Assembly: GCA_003971905.1 (NCBI GenBank) | Contig: RSEE01000043.1 | Location: forward strand, 124,001 to 188,000 | Source: Moniliella sp. 'wahieum' | Lineage: Eukaryota; Basidiomycota; Moniliellomycetes; Moniliellales; Moniliellaceae | DNA length: 64,000 nt | Reading direction: 5' to 3' | Notes under the pieces: model-generated | Seen by the model: only the letters and a program-made list of their open reading frames with translations | Told to the model about the DNA's origin: nothing | Databases searched by the model: none | Program-made: the position numbers and the translations under genes | In this document: positions 10,357-21,920 of the stretch, one piece after another | How positions within the stretch are numbered: the stretch's first letter is position 1 | Layout: every line of letters begins with the position of its first letter

Positions 10357-13300
10357 GGCGGGGAGGCGGGCGAGGAGGGGAGGGGAGGGGAAGGTTCGGG
10401 CCGGGGCTGGGGAGGCGGGTTGGGGAAGCGATATTTAACTCGGGTGCGATACCAGCTTGTTCGCGTCGGGGCCGCTGGGGCCGCTGGGGCGCGCCGCCGC
10501 AGGATGGCCTGTGCTGTGTGCTGCCTGCGGCCGCCTGCGCCCCCGCGCCGCGTGCCCAGCCTGCAACATTGAAACCGTGGGGCGCGAGCGCCACGTCGGT
10601 ACTGGCCCCGTGCCGCCGCCGCCGCAGCGTCAAACGCAGGGCACGGCGCGTGTGTGGCGGGGATGCGTGACGGGTGACAGCTGGGCAGTCGGCCGCGTGA
10701 GGCCTGAGGCGAGGGCAGGCGGGGGGCACTGTGCGCGCTACCGCCAGCCCAGCGGCTGTCGGATGTCGACTCCATCAGGCTTGCCGCTTCCCGCGCCCGG
10801 CGTCTCTGCTGGCGGGCACGCCGCCACACGCCCAGCCTCTCGCCTGCCGCTCCAGCGGCTGCGCTCTCCTCGCCCATCTGCCCGCGACGCAGCACGCTGG
10901 GGTAGCCTCCCCCGTCAGCGCGTCAGCGGGCCCAGTGCTCACGCCTAGGACCAGTACTCCGTCTGTGTACTCCGTCGCCCCGTCGCCCGTCTGGCCGCGC
11001 GCCACGCCAGGCACCCAACCAACAACCGAACCCGCCCAACCCCATCGGCCCCCATTGAATCTTCCAGGGAAGCGTGAAGCCAGTGCTAGTGAGCATGGGC
11101 CCTCGGCCGAGGCACGGGGCCAGTGTGCATGTGAACCCGGCGGGTTTGTTGGGCTGCGATTGTTTGATGGTGGTGCCAAGCGCCGGAGCCTCGGCAGTGC
11201 GTCGGCAGCCGCCCAGCACCCGCACGCTCCATTACTAATGCTTGAAACGCTCGTCTCCGCTAGCATGTGGCCGACGCAGCTGGGCTGGCGTGCCCGCCAC
11301 ACGGCCCTCTCATCATTGGGTTCGCCCTGGGCGTCCTGTCTTCCCGTCTCGTCCGTGTCGCGCAGCCCCAGTGCCGCACCCCAGACAGCCTCCCGTAGTT
11401 TCGCGGCTGTCGTCTCCACGCGGCGCCACACCGCCCAAACTCTGTGCTGCCCAGCCTGCCCCCAGCCGTGCCGACGGAAATAACATCAGCGTGTCTGACC
11501 AGCTGACTACTAGCACTCGCCGCACCCAAGAGGCCCAGTGGCGCCCAATCGCCCCATCCGTGCCCCAGCCTCCCAGCCTCAGCCTCTCGCCTGCCCCAGC
11601 AGACGCAGCCAGTGCATACGTAAGCAGCGGCCCCAGCTTTCATCACGCATCACTCGTTACGCGCCACGCGCCAGCACCCCTCCGCGCCCTCAGCCTATCG
11701 CAGGCAGATCTATTCCCGTCCACGTCGAACCCAAGTCCAAGAAAGCCTCAGAACGCCAGGCGGATCAGTGAGGCCTGAGGCCCCAGTGGCCACCTGCCTT
11801 GTTCTCCCCCTGCTGCCGCTGGCTCCTTGGTCCGCCTGCCCCGCTCCGCCGCTTTCCCCCGCATTCCCCGCGTTTTTTTATCGCGCTCATCAGGTTCCAT
11901 TGTCTATTGTCCCCGTCGGATCCAGAGTCCGTCAGGCGTCAGACCTCAGGCTGAGACTCAGCCCTCAGGACGTCAAGCCTCAGGGCCTCAGGCCCAGAGC
12001 CTCATCGGGACCGCTTGTTGGATCGATCGATCGGTCTCCATCTTTTGGCAGTACGCAGTATGCTCACCGGCTCTGGCTTTCTCCTCCACCTCTCCCCAAC
12101 GACACCAGTGTGCGGTTCCTGCTCCCGATTGCGGGAGCCGTCGTCGCTGCCGTTGCTCGCTACATGTGGTTGGTCGTGCACGGATACATTGTCGTCGGAA
12201 CGTCAGAACATTATATGAAAAAGAGCTCTAAAGAGCTCGCCTACCATCTGGCGTATCGGCAACAGCAGGCACAGCCTGTCACAGCCGACTGCAACGTACA
12301 TATTATACCAGAGGATCCGTAGTATCCATCTCCTCCGTCTCCCCTTTACCGGTTACCTAGCTCCAATTACCGGCCAATTACCCATCACGAGATCAGTTCT
12401 ATTTCAGTCGTTCCCGTCCCGCGGCTCCTCATGCAAACTGGCATCACTATTGCCGTTGGATACAGTTGGTTCACCGTCAAATGAAAACGCCGTGTTGTTT
12501 GCCACATGCATCATGATGTCATTGGCAACGAGGTGAACAGCGCCTACTACTATACGAAGAGCAACAACAGCAAAAGATGCCCTCTTGCTCATCAGGTTGC
12601 TGAACCGATGGGATTGTGGTGAGGCTGTTGAGAGCCTATACATGGAAAGCAATGATTATATGAGAAACCGGAGGCTACACTCTTCAATATCCGCGCTTCA
12701 GGTAATACTGCTGCCAAAAGGACATGATTCTATCTTCGTTACTTAGTTGTTATGCTGGTTTTTGAAGGGTGGCTGTGAAAAGATGGCAGAGTGCAGCGAT
12801 CGCGATCATGCACACGGTATACTTTTACTAAAATTGATCTTCAAGCTTCAAGCTTCATGTACCCCCTTCCGTCCAGCACTGTTGTCGACATGTCCGTATC
12901 TTCCAGCTTCGGGGCCAATAATGGGCCCATTGGTATGCGCATGAACAACTCTCCATGATCATCGCATCCTTCAATGTGCTGCCGTCACAACGTGGAATGG
13001 TGACCGTGTGGGGGTTCCTGCCCTCTTCTACAAAGGGGGGGGGGGGGGGAGAGAGCATGTCCTGGTCGCATGCACCCTAGTTCCCAGTCGCCACATGAGA
13101 TCTGAGAGGGAGCCAAGACAGGGTCAACGCCCATAAATGACCAAGTGGATATCTTATCTGCTGTTCAGTAAAGGGCACGCATTGTTGCAACACACGTCTG
13201 TCACATATCAGGTCATCAGATATCAGACTGCGGCTGCCAGGCCTCACATGTCACAGGGAATACCCGCAGAGCAAGATCTCTCCGATTCAAAAACACCTGC

Positions 13301-15111
13301 CATAATGATCACCACACTCCGTGTCGAAACCTATACATGGACTGTTGTGCCCAGGTTTTTGACATGCTAATCCTGGGGCCGACCTGAGCCTCACAGGCCT
13401 CAGCCTCACAGGCATCATGCACATCATGGAACATCACATTGTGGAAATGATTAATGATCAGGCTACCGATCTCTACTCCGTACTCCGTACCCAGAAGTCA
13501 CGTCGATCACGCGAGGGCCTATGACATGATGACAAGCTTTCCGTGGACGAGCCGGAAATGTCTCTACACCAAGGTACTGATGATGAGAGCACATCCCCAC
13601 TAGTATCCACATCAGGCCGCTCCCCTATACATCTTCCCCCGCTCAAAAGCTTGAAAGAATGGGGGCTATATAGGGCGAAGAAGCAAATCAATGGGTGAGC
13701 GCGATGAATTGGTCACACCAATGAGAGCCCTCCAGAACCGGAAGAGGTGTCCATTAACGTTAATGTTTAACTGAGAAGTAGCTACGCTACCAAGCAAAGT
13801 ACGATTACCCTGAGTAGGACGGAAACAGTCAGAGATAGCTTCTTGTAAGCTCCTGACGCTAGTCCGACCTTCAACGCAACCGAGAGATGAGGAAGGAGGG
13901 GAACAAGGCGCGACGGTAACCAATCCGCAACGCGAGAGTCGCGGATGAACTCTGCAGCCAATTCCGGTTCGCCAGTGACATGGACGATCTCGATCAAGCT
14001 TCAAGCTTCAAGCTTCAAAAGGATCGATGAAGCCATCGGCCAAGTGGTGTCACATGCCACCACACTCCACCACGGACGAACCGGAAATGTCCCTACACTG
14101 AGGGACGGATGATGAGAGCAACGTTCCCACTAGTATCCACACCAAGACTCTCCCCTATATCTCCCCCCATTCAGGCTTTCGTCTCCACCGTAGTATGCAC
14201 GTTCAGTCATGCACATCCGTGACCGCTGCCCTGCAAACGCTCCTTAACTGTGGGATCCATTTTATGTCCATTGACCTCGTATGGCCCTGGTACCCCCTCC
14301 CCGGCTCACGGCCCTCATGTCGAATAGCCAAAAAGGCCCATGTTGTATAGGACCAACAAAACTTATGACGAACCGATTGGATTCACACGCTCTTTGATAA
14401 ACCCCAGCAAACAGTGCCGTGCACGCTTTTGCTATTGCCCTCAAAACGCCACAAGAAAGTAACAAGGACAAGCTTTAGAACGAATCGGCGTCCACCTTCA
14501 TTCTGCCAGCTGTATTACGTCGCTTCTTTCTCGTGCCTCATCTTCTCAGGAAGCAGGGGTTCGTGGGCATTCTTGAATTCGCCGTGGGTCTCACCGAGAG
14601 TGTTTTTATTATTTACCACGAGAGGCCATGAAAGAGATGAATGTGATCTATTAGCATGAGCAACAGCATATGTTTCTGCTCACTTGATCGAGCCTACAAA
14701 GGATGTTAAAGAGGGCACTCATACTCAGCTTATATATGGAGGACTGCGGCGGTAATGAGGAGATGTTGCTGTTAGTTTTAAACCTGCGCGTACAGCAGTG
14801 GTGCTTGGATATATACGTGTCAACTGCCTGGTTCTGGCTGTGTCTACCATCCCGAGACCATTGGACTTACTGAAAACGACTTAACATATTAGGAAAGAGG
14901 ATGCGGCAGCACTTGCTCGTGGTCATCATATAGCTGCTTGTTGCGCCTGTAGTACAATCGCGTATGCCACAGCCTGTAAAAGCACGATTGCCTTGGGCTC
15001 ACATTAATATGTTCCCATCACCGATCACCTATGTTTTCACCGATCAGAATCAGAGCACTTTAGCTGTTGGCCCCCCGATTCCTTCGTCACCTCCACCTTT
15101 CCTCGCACTTC
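10357..15111. other. Gene-poor, repeat-bearing stretch of 4.75 kb
   Basis: No protein family is recognisable. From 10.4 to 12.3 kb the DNA is GC-rich with long overlapping open frames on both strands, which is expected by chance. From 12.3 to 15.0 kb it is visibly more AT-rich and frames are short. It contains heptamer repeats: GAGGCCT from 11770, AAGCTTC at 12843-12856 and at 13996-14016, plus a dense set of CTCAGG/CCTCAGG words at 11930-12002. A diverged direct repeat of about 100 bp occurs at 13543-13643 and 14072-14171, and a 15-G run lies at 13035-13049. It may be a decayed mobile region, but nothing proves that. Confidence 0.5.
13543..14171. repeat. Diverged direct repeat pair (about 100 bp each, 530 bp apart)
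   Basis: Copy A is at about 13543-13643 and copy B at about 14072-14171. Shared landmarks in the same order are CCGGAAATGT, CTACAC, GATGATGAGAGCA, CCCACTAGTATCCACA and CTCCCCTATA. Identity is roughly three quarters by eye. Between them is unremarkable sequence with short open frames. They are in direct orientation, but I see no terminal inverted motif or target duplication. Confidence 0.6.
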
Positions 15112-16520
15112 ATGGCTGCCGTCGCTGCTCCTCCACCTGCGCCGGCTGGCCACAGCATTATTCCCCTTAACGGCCCGAGGGGACGGAGAGACGGGCACGA
15201 TCGTTCTCAATGGTAGCCACTCCGCCCTTCATCTCGGTTCTGCCTCCTTCTCAACCCTTCTTTCCATCCGCCAGGCCTAACCAACGGCAGCGACACCCAC
15301 ATTGAAAGTCCCAAGCAGGACCGCTTGGAACCGAGTCCTCAAGATGTTAAAGATAAGGCAAAGGAAGAGGATCAGTAAAAGGAAACAGGAAAAGATGGCA
15401 GTGGCCGTGTTGCCGTTCGCATCGCAATGTCCCAATTGCCCTCCGCCCGGGTGGCTCAAGCGCCGCGCCGAGCATGTATTGGTCTCGCTCTCCCGTCCAA
15501 GGTGTTGTCCCACAAAGGCCTTTTCGCGCTCACAGTGCAACGCTGAGCGACGAGACGGCCTACGTATTTGGTGGATGCGATGCCAAAGGTTGTTTGTCGC
15601 GAGTTGTGGACATTTGACACGGAGGCCATGTGCTGCTCCTGACTTTGAGTTTCGGGTGAAGTGCCAACGCCTCATCGCGCCCATTCGGCTTGCATGATTG
15701 ACCATTCCCTCTACATCTTTGCTGGTGGCGAGAGGTCGTATTACTTTAACGATCTCTATGTTTTTGACACACTCCCTTCGCTGGTCCAAGCCCCAGCCTG
15801 GTGTCCAGGTCCTTGGCACACCCCCTTGCCCGCGCCGTGTCCACACTGCCAACGCCTGGAACGGCCAAATGATCGTTTTTGGGTGTGGAAATGGGTTGGG
15901 TGCACAGAACGACGTGTACAGTCTCCTTCCCGTCTCGTCCGACCCGGCGCCAGAGAGCAGAGCGAAGGAGCGGACATGCGAGAGCATCAGACGGTTTTGC
16001 AATGGTGCAAGTGGGAGTGCACTGGCAAGGCCCCCGCCGGCCGCGGCTACTACACCGCTACCATTGTTGACGACAAGTTGATCGTGATTGGCGGCTCGAA
16101 TGGACACACGAACTCCAACGACATCCACATCCTCCAACTCGATACCAAGGTCTGGTACCAGATCAAGACGGACGAAATGCACTACCGCCTAGGCCATACG
16201 GCGGCCCAGGTCGGTTCTTCCCTTTTTGTGATTGGTAGTCATGATGGCAGCTCTTACGCCGCCCAGATCCTACGTCTCAATTTGGTTAACTTGCAATGGG
16301 AACATCGCCAGGCGTATGGCACCCCGCCCCCGGGCGGGGGGTACCACCAAACCTGGCTCCGCGACTCGGGCCTCGTTTTCCATGGCGTTTCCATGGCGTT
16401 TTCCATGGCGGGTTTGATGGGAAGGAGGCGTATGGGGACATGTGGTACCTCGACTTGGCTGCTTCGGCCTACCTGCCCCAGATCACCTCCTTTACCATCG
16501 AGTTGGAAGAGGAGGAATAG
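15112..16520 (+). CDS. Kelch-repeat beta-propeller protein
   Basis: A fungal kelch-repeat protein of about 450 residues; this group forms a six-bladed propeller, usually for protein-protein contacts, with no settled function. Seen: ATG at 15112; blade 1 MYWSRSPVQGVVP and FRAHSATLSDETAYVFGGCD; blade 2 HRAHSACMIDHSLYIFAGGE and NDLYVFDT; blade 3 PRRVHTANAWNGQMIVFGCG; blade 4 GRGYYTATIVDDKLIVIGGS; blade 5 YRLGHTAAQVGSSLFVIGSH; and a short last strand YGDMWYLDLAASAYLPQITS ending at TAG 16518-16520. The double-glycine kelch motifs are mostly kept. The N-terminal 100 residues are low-complexity and carry several frame breaks. The protein lacks a signal peptide or membrane segment, so it is probably cytosolic. 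The family call is firm, the cellular role unknown. Confidence 0.8.
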
Positions 16521-16943
16521 GAGTGACCCCAGGGATAACTCCTGCCTTTCCTTCGTGCCCAACTTGTCGTTCCTGGCGTTGCCCTTCTCCAACCCCCCGG
16601 GCTCCCTACCTTCATTGTACCCGTATCTCTCTTAGGTCATATCATCTTGCTCCATGTAGGCCCTGGGAGCTCCTTGCTATCTCGCCTTGCCGGACGGCAT
16701 GCTCATCCTTATTGTGACTCCCAACCACTATGAAAAGCACTCACAACCGCATGTGCCACTATCCTCTCTCGTCGCATAGTCGCTTGTGTCTCCAGCAACG
16801 GGTCGGAGCGGGGTCCTTCAAGGTTCCTTCAGTACGCGAAACTGTGCTGGCATGGAAAAGGAGGTGCATTGCTTGTCTAGAGCAGGCCGAAAGGCAGGGC
16901 CCAGCTTTCAAGTCAGCAGGCCGGAGCTCCTCTCATGCTGAGC
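16521..16943. other. Convergent spacer between kelch gene and ATP18
   Basis: This 423-bp stretch shows no coding signal. It should hold the 3' ends of both transcripts. Confidence 0.5.
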
Positions 16944-17224
16944 TTAGTGCTCCGCCTTGGGCGCGAGACGGGCTAGAGGGAGATAAAAGAGTGCGAGTCA
17001 GTCACCACGTTCAGCTTTGTCGTACCACACCAAGGCCGCGGTGGGTGGGAGGAGAGAGAACGTACCCCAAGGGTTCTTGGGGTCCTTGAGCGCCTCGGGG
17101 TGTTGCTGCCCTTGTCCTGGGTGTTCTTGATGAAGTAGCCAACCACGCCGGTGGCGAGGATGAAGGGGAAGAGAGGCTTGACGATGGGCGTCGAGTACAC
17201 ACGGAAGCCAAGGAAAGTCGACAT
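16944..17224 (-). CDS. ATP18: ATP synthase subunit i/j (Atp18), small inner-membrane subunit
   Basis: Atp18 is a single-span subunit of the membrane sector of mitochondrial F1Fo ATP synthase. Seen: ATG at 17224 encoding MSTFLGFRVYSTPIVKPLFP, the conserved N-terminus with its Tyr-Ser-x-P-x-x-K-P core, then the membrane helix FILATGVVGYFIKN. After one frame change near 17110 comes PEALKDPKNPWG. A 93-nt intron (16973-17065, GTACGT to TAG) joins G to the last exon, giving ARLAPKAEH and TAA at 16944-16946. The product is about 64 residues, right for the family. Exon 1 is 159 nt; adding one missing base gives exactly the phase the intron requires, which independently supports the missing-base explanation. 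The amidase gene starts 391 bp away on the other strand. Confidence 0.88.
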
Positions 17225-17615
17225 GGTCAAGACGGGCTGGGCAAGCGAGGCAAGGCAAGGCGGTGGGAGGACGGAGGCAACCCGCTGGCCTCCCATCCCG
17301 CCAGGCCAATTTCCAAGCAGCGCACGAAGCTGGTGCCGGTATACTGCCCCTGTCCGCACGGGCTGCAACACTGCCCCTGTGCGGACCCGCCGACATGCTG
17401 GCAAACAGCGGCCGGGACATTACGCAAGCACCGGAGTTGAAATTGCAATGGCCATGGCCCGAGTGCAGCATGTGGGGCCACAGAAACGACACATGGACAC
17501 GTCTCGGCCTGCCTCGGCTCGAAAGATATACATGTGGAGCTCACGGCGCGGCTCGGCTTGCCTCTCTCGCCGCTCCTCTCCACTCCTCTTCGCTCCTCCC
17601 CACCGCCCTCCCCCC
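17225..17615. promoter_or_regulatory. Divergent promoter region ATP18 / amidase
   Basis: This 391-bp spacer lies between two divergent start codons. It becomes CT-rich just before the amidase ATG (CTCCTCTTCGCTCC). No TATA box or other site is convincing. Confidence 0.4.
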
Positions 17616-19802
17616 ATGCTGGCCCGCCACAGCCCCGAGAGGGAGCGCTTTGTCCGCGACTTTAACCGCGCCCGCAACGACCTGCTCTTCGAGCCTCTCT
17701 TCCCTGCCCCTGCCACCGCCGACGAGCTCAGCAAAGTCGCCGTCCTCCTTGCCCTCGGACCCAACGCCCACGAGGTCCGCCAAGTGGCCGCGCACGAATA
17801 CGAGTTGCAACCCAACGACGCCGAGATCCTCGAGTGCAACGTACACACGCTTGTCCAGCGCCAGAAGGATGCGACCTGGACTGCTGACAGGTCGTCTCTG
17901 CCTTCATCCGCTCTGCCCGCCGCGCTCAGGTTGCCACCAACGCTATCACCCAGTCCCTCTTCCGCCCGGCACTGGAACGTGCTCGCGCGCTCGATGCGCA
18001 TCTCAAGACGTCTGGCCAGCTTGTGGGGCCCTTGCATGGCGTTCCTTTAGTGTCAAGGACCAGATCCTCGTCCTTGGCTCTCGCTCCACCATCGGGTTCA
18101 TCGAGTGGGCACGTTCTAACCCTGCCTGGCCTACCATCGAGCCGGCCAATGCGCAAGAACAAGCGGCGTTAATCCAGGCTCTCGTTTCGCTCGGCGGCAT
18201 CCCCCTCTGCAAGACCAACGTCCCTCAGACCATGCTCACATTTCATTCTGCTAACCCGTTGTACGGAACCACCCTCAACCCGTACAGCAAGGACCACATT
18301 GCTGGTGGCTCCAGCTCAGGCGAAGGTGCGTTGCTAGCATGCGATGGTGCTGCGTTCGGAGTAGGAACCGATATCGGCGGCTCGATTCGCATCCCGGCCG
18401 GACTCAATGGCATCTATGGCTTCAAGCCTTCGTCCGGACGGTTGCCCATGACCGGTGTCGTGTCGGCCAGCCAGTCTGGGACAAGAAGCGATCCGGACGA
18501 CGTGGGGTCCGATGGCACGTTCCATGGCCGATCTGCTCTACCTCTACCGTCTCATCATTGGCGCCATCCACCCGCCTCCGGGGGGCACGGTCAGTGCGGT
18601 GGAGGCGCAAGAGGCGATTGGTTCGGAACCGTTGGCGCCTCAACCGTTGCGGGAAGAACTGCTTCGCGCTGCGCCCAAGGCATTGGACACGCTTCAGCAA
18701 ACCCCGACCGATGAACCTTCGCCACTGGTGGAGCAACGCACATTACGAGTTGGGTACTACACCTTTGACGGAATCACCAAGCCTTCCCCGGCTGTGGAGC
18801 GGGCCATGGCGATTGTGGTAGAGCGGCTGGAAGCAAAGTATGCAGCTGCCTCCACCACCAGCCCCACCCGTATTGAGCTGGTTCCCATCCCCCCTACCTT
18901 GATCAATGCATCGGAAGGGTTTTCGCTGTTTAGTGGCATCCTCACTACCGACCAGGGGCGCGGCGTCTCCTCCCCCATCGGGAACGATCCTGTCGAGGCA
19001 CCCGTGAAGAGTACCCTGTTCGTTGCCAACTGCCTTGGTTCCTTCGCGTTGTGGTTCGCTTCCTATTGCGTACGGTGGTGCGGGACGGGTTCTTGGCCCA
19101 AGCTCTATCCTATGCTGGAACCAAGTCGGGCGCCGCATTGGGCCGTGGTGGGCAATCGGACCAAGTACGTGCGGTCCTTTAACAACCAAATTTGGCGCGG
19201 CTTGCGCCTCGATGCGTTGATCACCCCCGTCCAAGCCTCGCCTGCTGTACCCACCAACGCGTTCAAAACCTCACTCCCCTCGCCAACTCGACTGCTTGTT
19301 TAACCTTTTGGATTGCCCCAGTGTCGCCTTGCCCGTCACCCGCGTCGATCCGAACCTCGATTCGGCCGTCGCACCGCCCCTGCAAGCCCCTGCCGCCGAT
19401 GTGCAGCGGTACAATCAGTGGGTCGGGGCGTTCCCAGCCTTGGGCAATGCCCAACAGAGCTCCCGCATCATGTCGCTCATGTTGTATGGCAAACAGGCGT
19501 ACGACGCCAAAGCCATGGCTGGTCTTCCCGTTGGAGTGCAGGTGGTGGCACGGCAGCACAACGACGAGACGGCTTTGGCCGTGGCAGCTTTGTTGGCGGA
19601 TGCTTTGGACCTCAACCTTTGGCCCGAATGCGTGGGCGGCTCGTACCTGATTTCTGGCTGCGTACCCTGCTGCTTCTGCTTTTGCTTTTGCTTCTGTATC
19701 TGCTTCTGCTTTTCTGCTTTTCTGGCTCTGCTTCTGCTTCTGGCGAGCCTGTTTACATCTCCCCTCCTTCCCCACTCCTCTTCCCCTTTTTCTTCTGTTT
19801 GA
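17616..19802 (+). CDS. Amidase-signature hydrolase (fatty-acid amide hydrolase-like)
   Basis: Predicted to hydrolyse a carboxylic amide through a Ser-cisSer-Lys triad. Seen: ATG at 17616 (MLARHSPERERFVRDFNRAR); LVGPLHGVPFSVKDQIL, where the Lys of SVKD is the expected catalytic base; the signature GGSSSGEGALLACDGAA with the cis-Ser; and VGTDIGGSIRIPAGLNGIYG with the nucleophile Ser in GGSIR. Later blocks YTFDGITKPSPAVERAM and IWRGLRLDALITPVQASPAV, then DCPSVALPVTRVDP and AMAGLPVGVQVVARQHNDE, match the C-terminal half of fungal amidases. All three catalytic residues are present. At least six frame changes are needed. The true end is unsure: after NLWPECVGGSYL the frame enters a CTTCTG/CTTTTG repeat (19665-19745) coding only Cys and Phe, so the protein probably ends near 19650; 19802 is the stop of that frame. 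Substrate unknown. Confidence 0.82.
19665..19745. repeat. Pyrimidine-rich CTTCTG/CTTTTG simple repeat
   Basis: An imperfect hexamer repeat of CTTCTG and CTTTTG words. It reads as Cys-Phe or Leu runs depending on frame and is more likely 3' UTR of the amidase gene than coding. Confidence 0.6.
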
Positions 19803-20415
19803 TGACATTGGTTTCTGTTCTTGCCCTCTTCCTCCGCCACTCAGTCTCCATATTATATTGGACCCTCCTTGGGCGTTGAATCACCGCATTCGTGTTGAAG
19901 GACAATGCCTGTGTCGCTCGCAGACGCTCGGCCTTAGCCAGCTGTTTTATATTCAGAAAGGGGAAAAGTGCAGTGTCCGTGAACAGGGGTACATGCACCC
20001 TTGCCTCACCGCATCGTGGTTGTTGCACAACTCACCATCCTCATTGTTCGCTTCCCCAGCAGGCGTCCTCATGTCCCACACTGTTACCTCTCGCATCATC
20101 AGGCGAGACACCTAACGTTGGGAAGGAAGGAAACGGAAGGGAAGGGAAGGGAGGCGTCAGTGGCACAGTGCAAGACCTGCACCACGAAGCAGTTGTGCAC
20201 CAGTCACGGAGCCACACAGACTTCCACATACGCTTGCATACTATGTTCGTGTGGGTCAGAACGCCGCAGGGCACTACATGCCATGTCTGCCACCAAGCCT
20301 GCTATTCTGATCTCCAAACGTAGGGGTAGGACGAAACCCCCAAAGAGCTTCGTTCGATGGATTATTCCATGGAGCGGATTCAACATTCAATTGCCATCTT
20401 TTGGGCCCAAGCCGC
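19803..20415. other. Convergent spacer between amidase and chitinase
   Basis: A 613-bp stretch with no recognised gene. It includes a purine-rich GGAAGGAAGG patch near 20120-20150. Both transcript ends should be here. Confidence 0.5.
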
Positions 20416-21920
20416 CTAGTTCTGCAGGCCCTGACGCAGGTTGCCCCACTTGGAGAAAGGGTAACTGATGCAGTTGGGACTCTGGTCGAGTGGTCCCAAA
20501 ATCGACGCCACACCGGGCACCATCGGCGGCTTCTGGCCCGACGGATCGGGAGAGCGGTAGTCACCCGACAACTCCCAGTACATGGCGCCAGCCAACCCTT
20601 CGGCGCGGATAAACTGGGCCTTGGTAGCGGCCACTTGGGGCGAATCAAATGAAGTCCAGGTCCGCGACTGCGGCTCGTAGCACCCTGCGCCAGCCATGAC
20701 TGGGTCGGTGGTCACTTGGGATCCGGGCCGGGGCAGGTCGCGCAGGTCCCACACGCCTTGCTCAAATGACCCAGCGCCCGTACCTTGGAATGCACTACCA
20801 TATCCGTCCGTCGAAGCAAAGGAGCGGCCATAGAGCGGTAGGCCAAACACGAGCTTGTTCTTGTCGGCTCCAGCGCGGACATATGCATCGACCGCCGCTG
20901 CACCACACAGGCCCTGCCGGCTTCCTCCTTGTCCAAACAGAGCAGCTTGGTGGCCCGTGGTGGGGCTCCAAGAGCCCGTATAGTCGTATGCCATGATGTT
21001 CCAATAATCCAAGTACCGGTTCATGCCCGGAACGTCCAAAATGGAGATCTTTTCTGACCGGCAGGCACAGCGACAGTAAGATAAAAGTGCGGCCTCTGGC
21101 CCGTGGCCTCTTGGTGTTTCTGCTCGGCCTCGGACAGTTTCTGCCGTACCAGACGCAGTAGATCCACATACGCCGCTGCCTGCTCTGCATTGTCGGGGTA
21201 CTCCCAGTCGACTAGGCACAACATCTCAACGTCAGACATCGAGATAGGAACACAAGGGTGAAAGGGGAAAAGTACGTACTGTCAATCCCGTCCAGGCCAT
21301 AGTCTTCCAGCAGCTGGACCGCCGAGCGTGCAAAGTTGTCACGGTTCTGTGGGCTGGACAGGGTGGGCCAAAAGTGAGGAGAAAAAGTCCAGCCCCCAAT
21401 GGAAAGAAGCAATTTGAGGTGCCGGTTGGCTTGCTTCAGATAGGCAAAGCGTTGAACGTGCCAAACAGTTGCGGCGGAGCAGAAGGGTCGTCGTTCCAGT
21501 TATCGATGGGACCGGCGTGGGCCGCCCGAGGGTGGGCGCGAGGGAGGCATCGGTGAAGCGGATTTGCTCGTCGGCCCAGGCATCGGTCAAGAACACTTCG
21601 CCCGACTCGGGTCGCAGGTCGGCAAAGGAGTAAAGGATGTGGGTCAAGGATTGGACGGGCACGTCCCACGGAAAGTACTTGCGGGCATAGATGCCCCAGT
21701 TGGTAAAGTAGCCGAACTGGACGGGGCCCGTAGCAGCATTAGCGGTCTAGACAGGCAATGGGGTTAGCTTTTGCAAAGGGGGGAAAGCGCAGTGGGACGG
21801 GGAAGACAAGCGTACCGGCGCTGCTGCGCCTGTGCGGGCGGGCACCGGAGGCGGCGGGGCCTGGCCCTGGCCCTGGGCCTGGTGGTGGTGGTGGTGGTGG
21901 AGATGGTCGAAGAGGCCCAT
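20416..21920 (-). CDS. GH18 chitinase, no signal peptide, His-rich N-terminus
   Basis: Predicted endo-acting chitinase of glycoside hydrolase family 18, probably cytosolic and used in wall turnover or autolysis. Seen: ATG at 21920 encodes MGLFDHLHHHHHHQAQGQGQ and a Pro-rich linker (exon 1, 35 codons). Intron 1 is 21747-21815 (GTACGC). Then FGYFTNWGIYARKYFPWDVP; LSIGGWTFSPHFW; and LEDYGLDGID joined by intron 2 (21212-21279, GTACGT) to I-D-W-E-Y-P, giving the catalytic DGIDIDWE with its acid/base Glu. Further blocks are LDYWNIMAYDYTGSW, KLVFGLPLYGRSF and GAMYWELSGDYRS, the conserved barrel strands. The stop is TAG at 20416-20418. Three frame changes are needed around 21060-21560. The catalytic set is complete. 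With no secretion signal it resembles the intracellular CTS-type fungal subgroup. Confidence 0.9.

Noticed and set aside
10132-11778. Several long open frames on both strands between ACS and 11.8 kb
   Set aside because: GC-rich DNA gives long chance frames; all are Arg/Ala/Pro-rich, overlap one another and match no family.
13543-14171. Direct repeats read as ends of a retroelement
   Set aside because: Only about 530 bp apart, no TG...CA ends, primer site or coding parts, and no target duplication.
15277-16182. A 301-codon minus-strand open frame
   Set aside because: It overlies the kelch gene, whose repeats are clear on the plus strand.
17263-18714. The full 483-codon open frame read as one protein
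   Set aside because: Only its second half (amidase signature) is real in this frame; the first part overlaps the ATP18 promoter and the amidase N-terminus in another frame.
19665-19802. Cys/Phe-rich tail of the amidase frame as a real domain
   Set aside because: It is encoded by a simple repeat just after the conserved end of the enzyme and is more likely 3' UTR.
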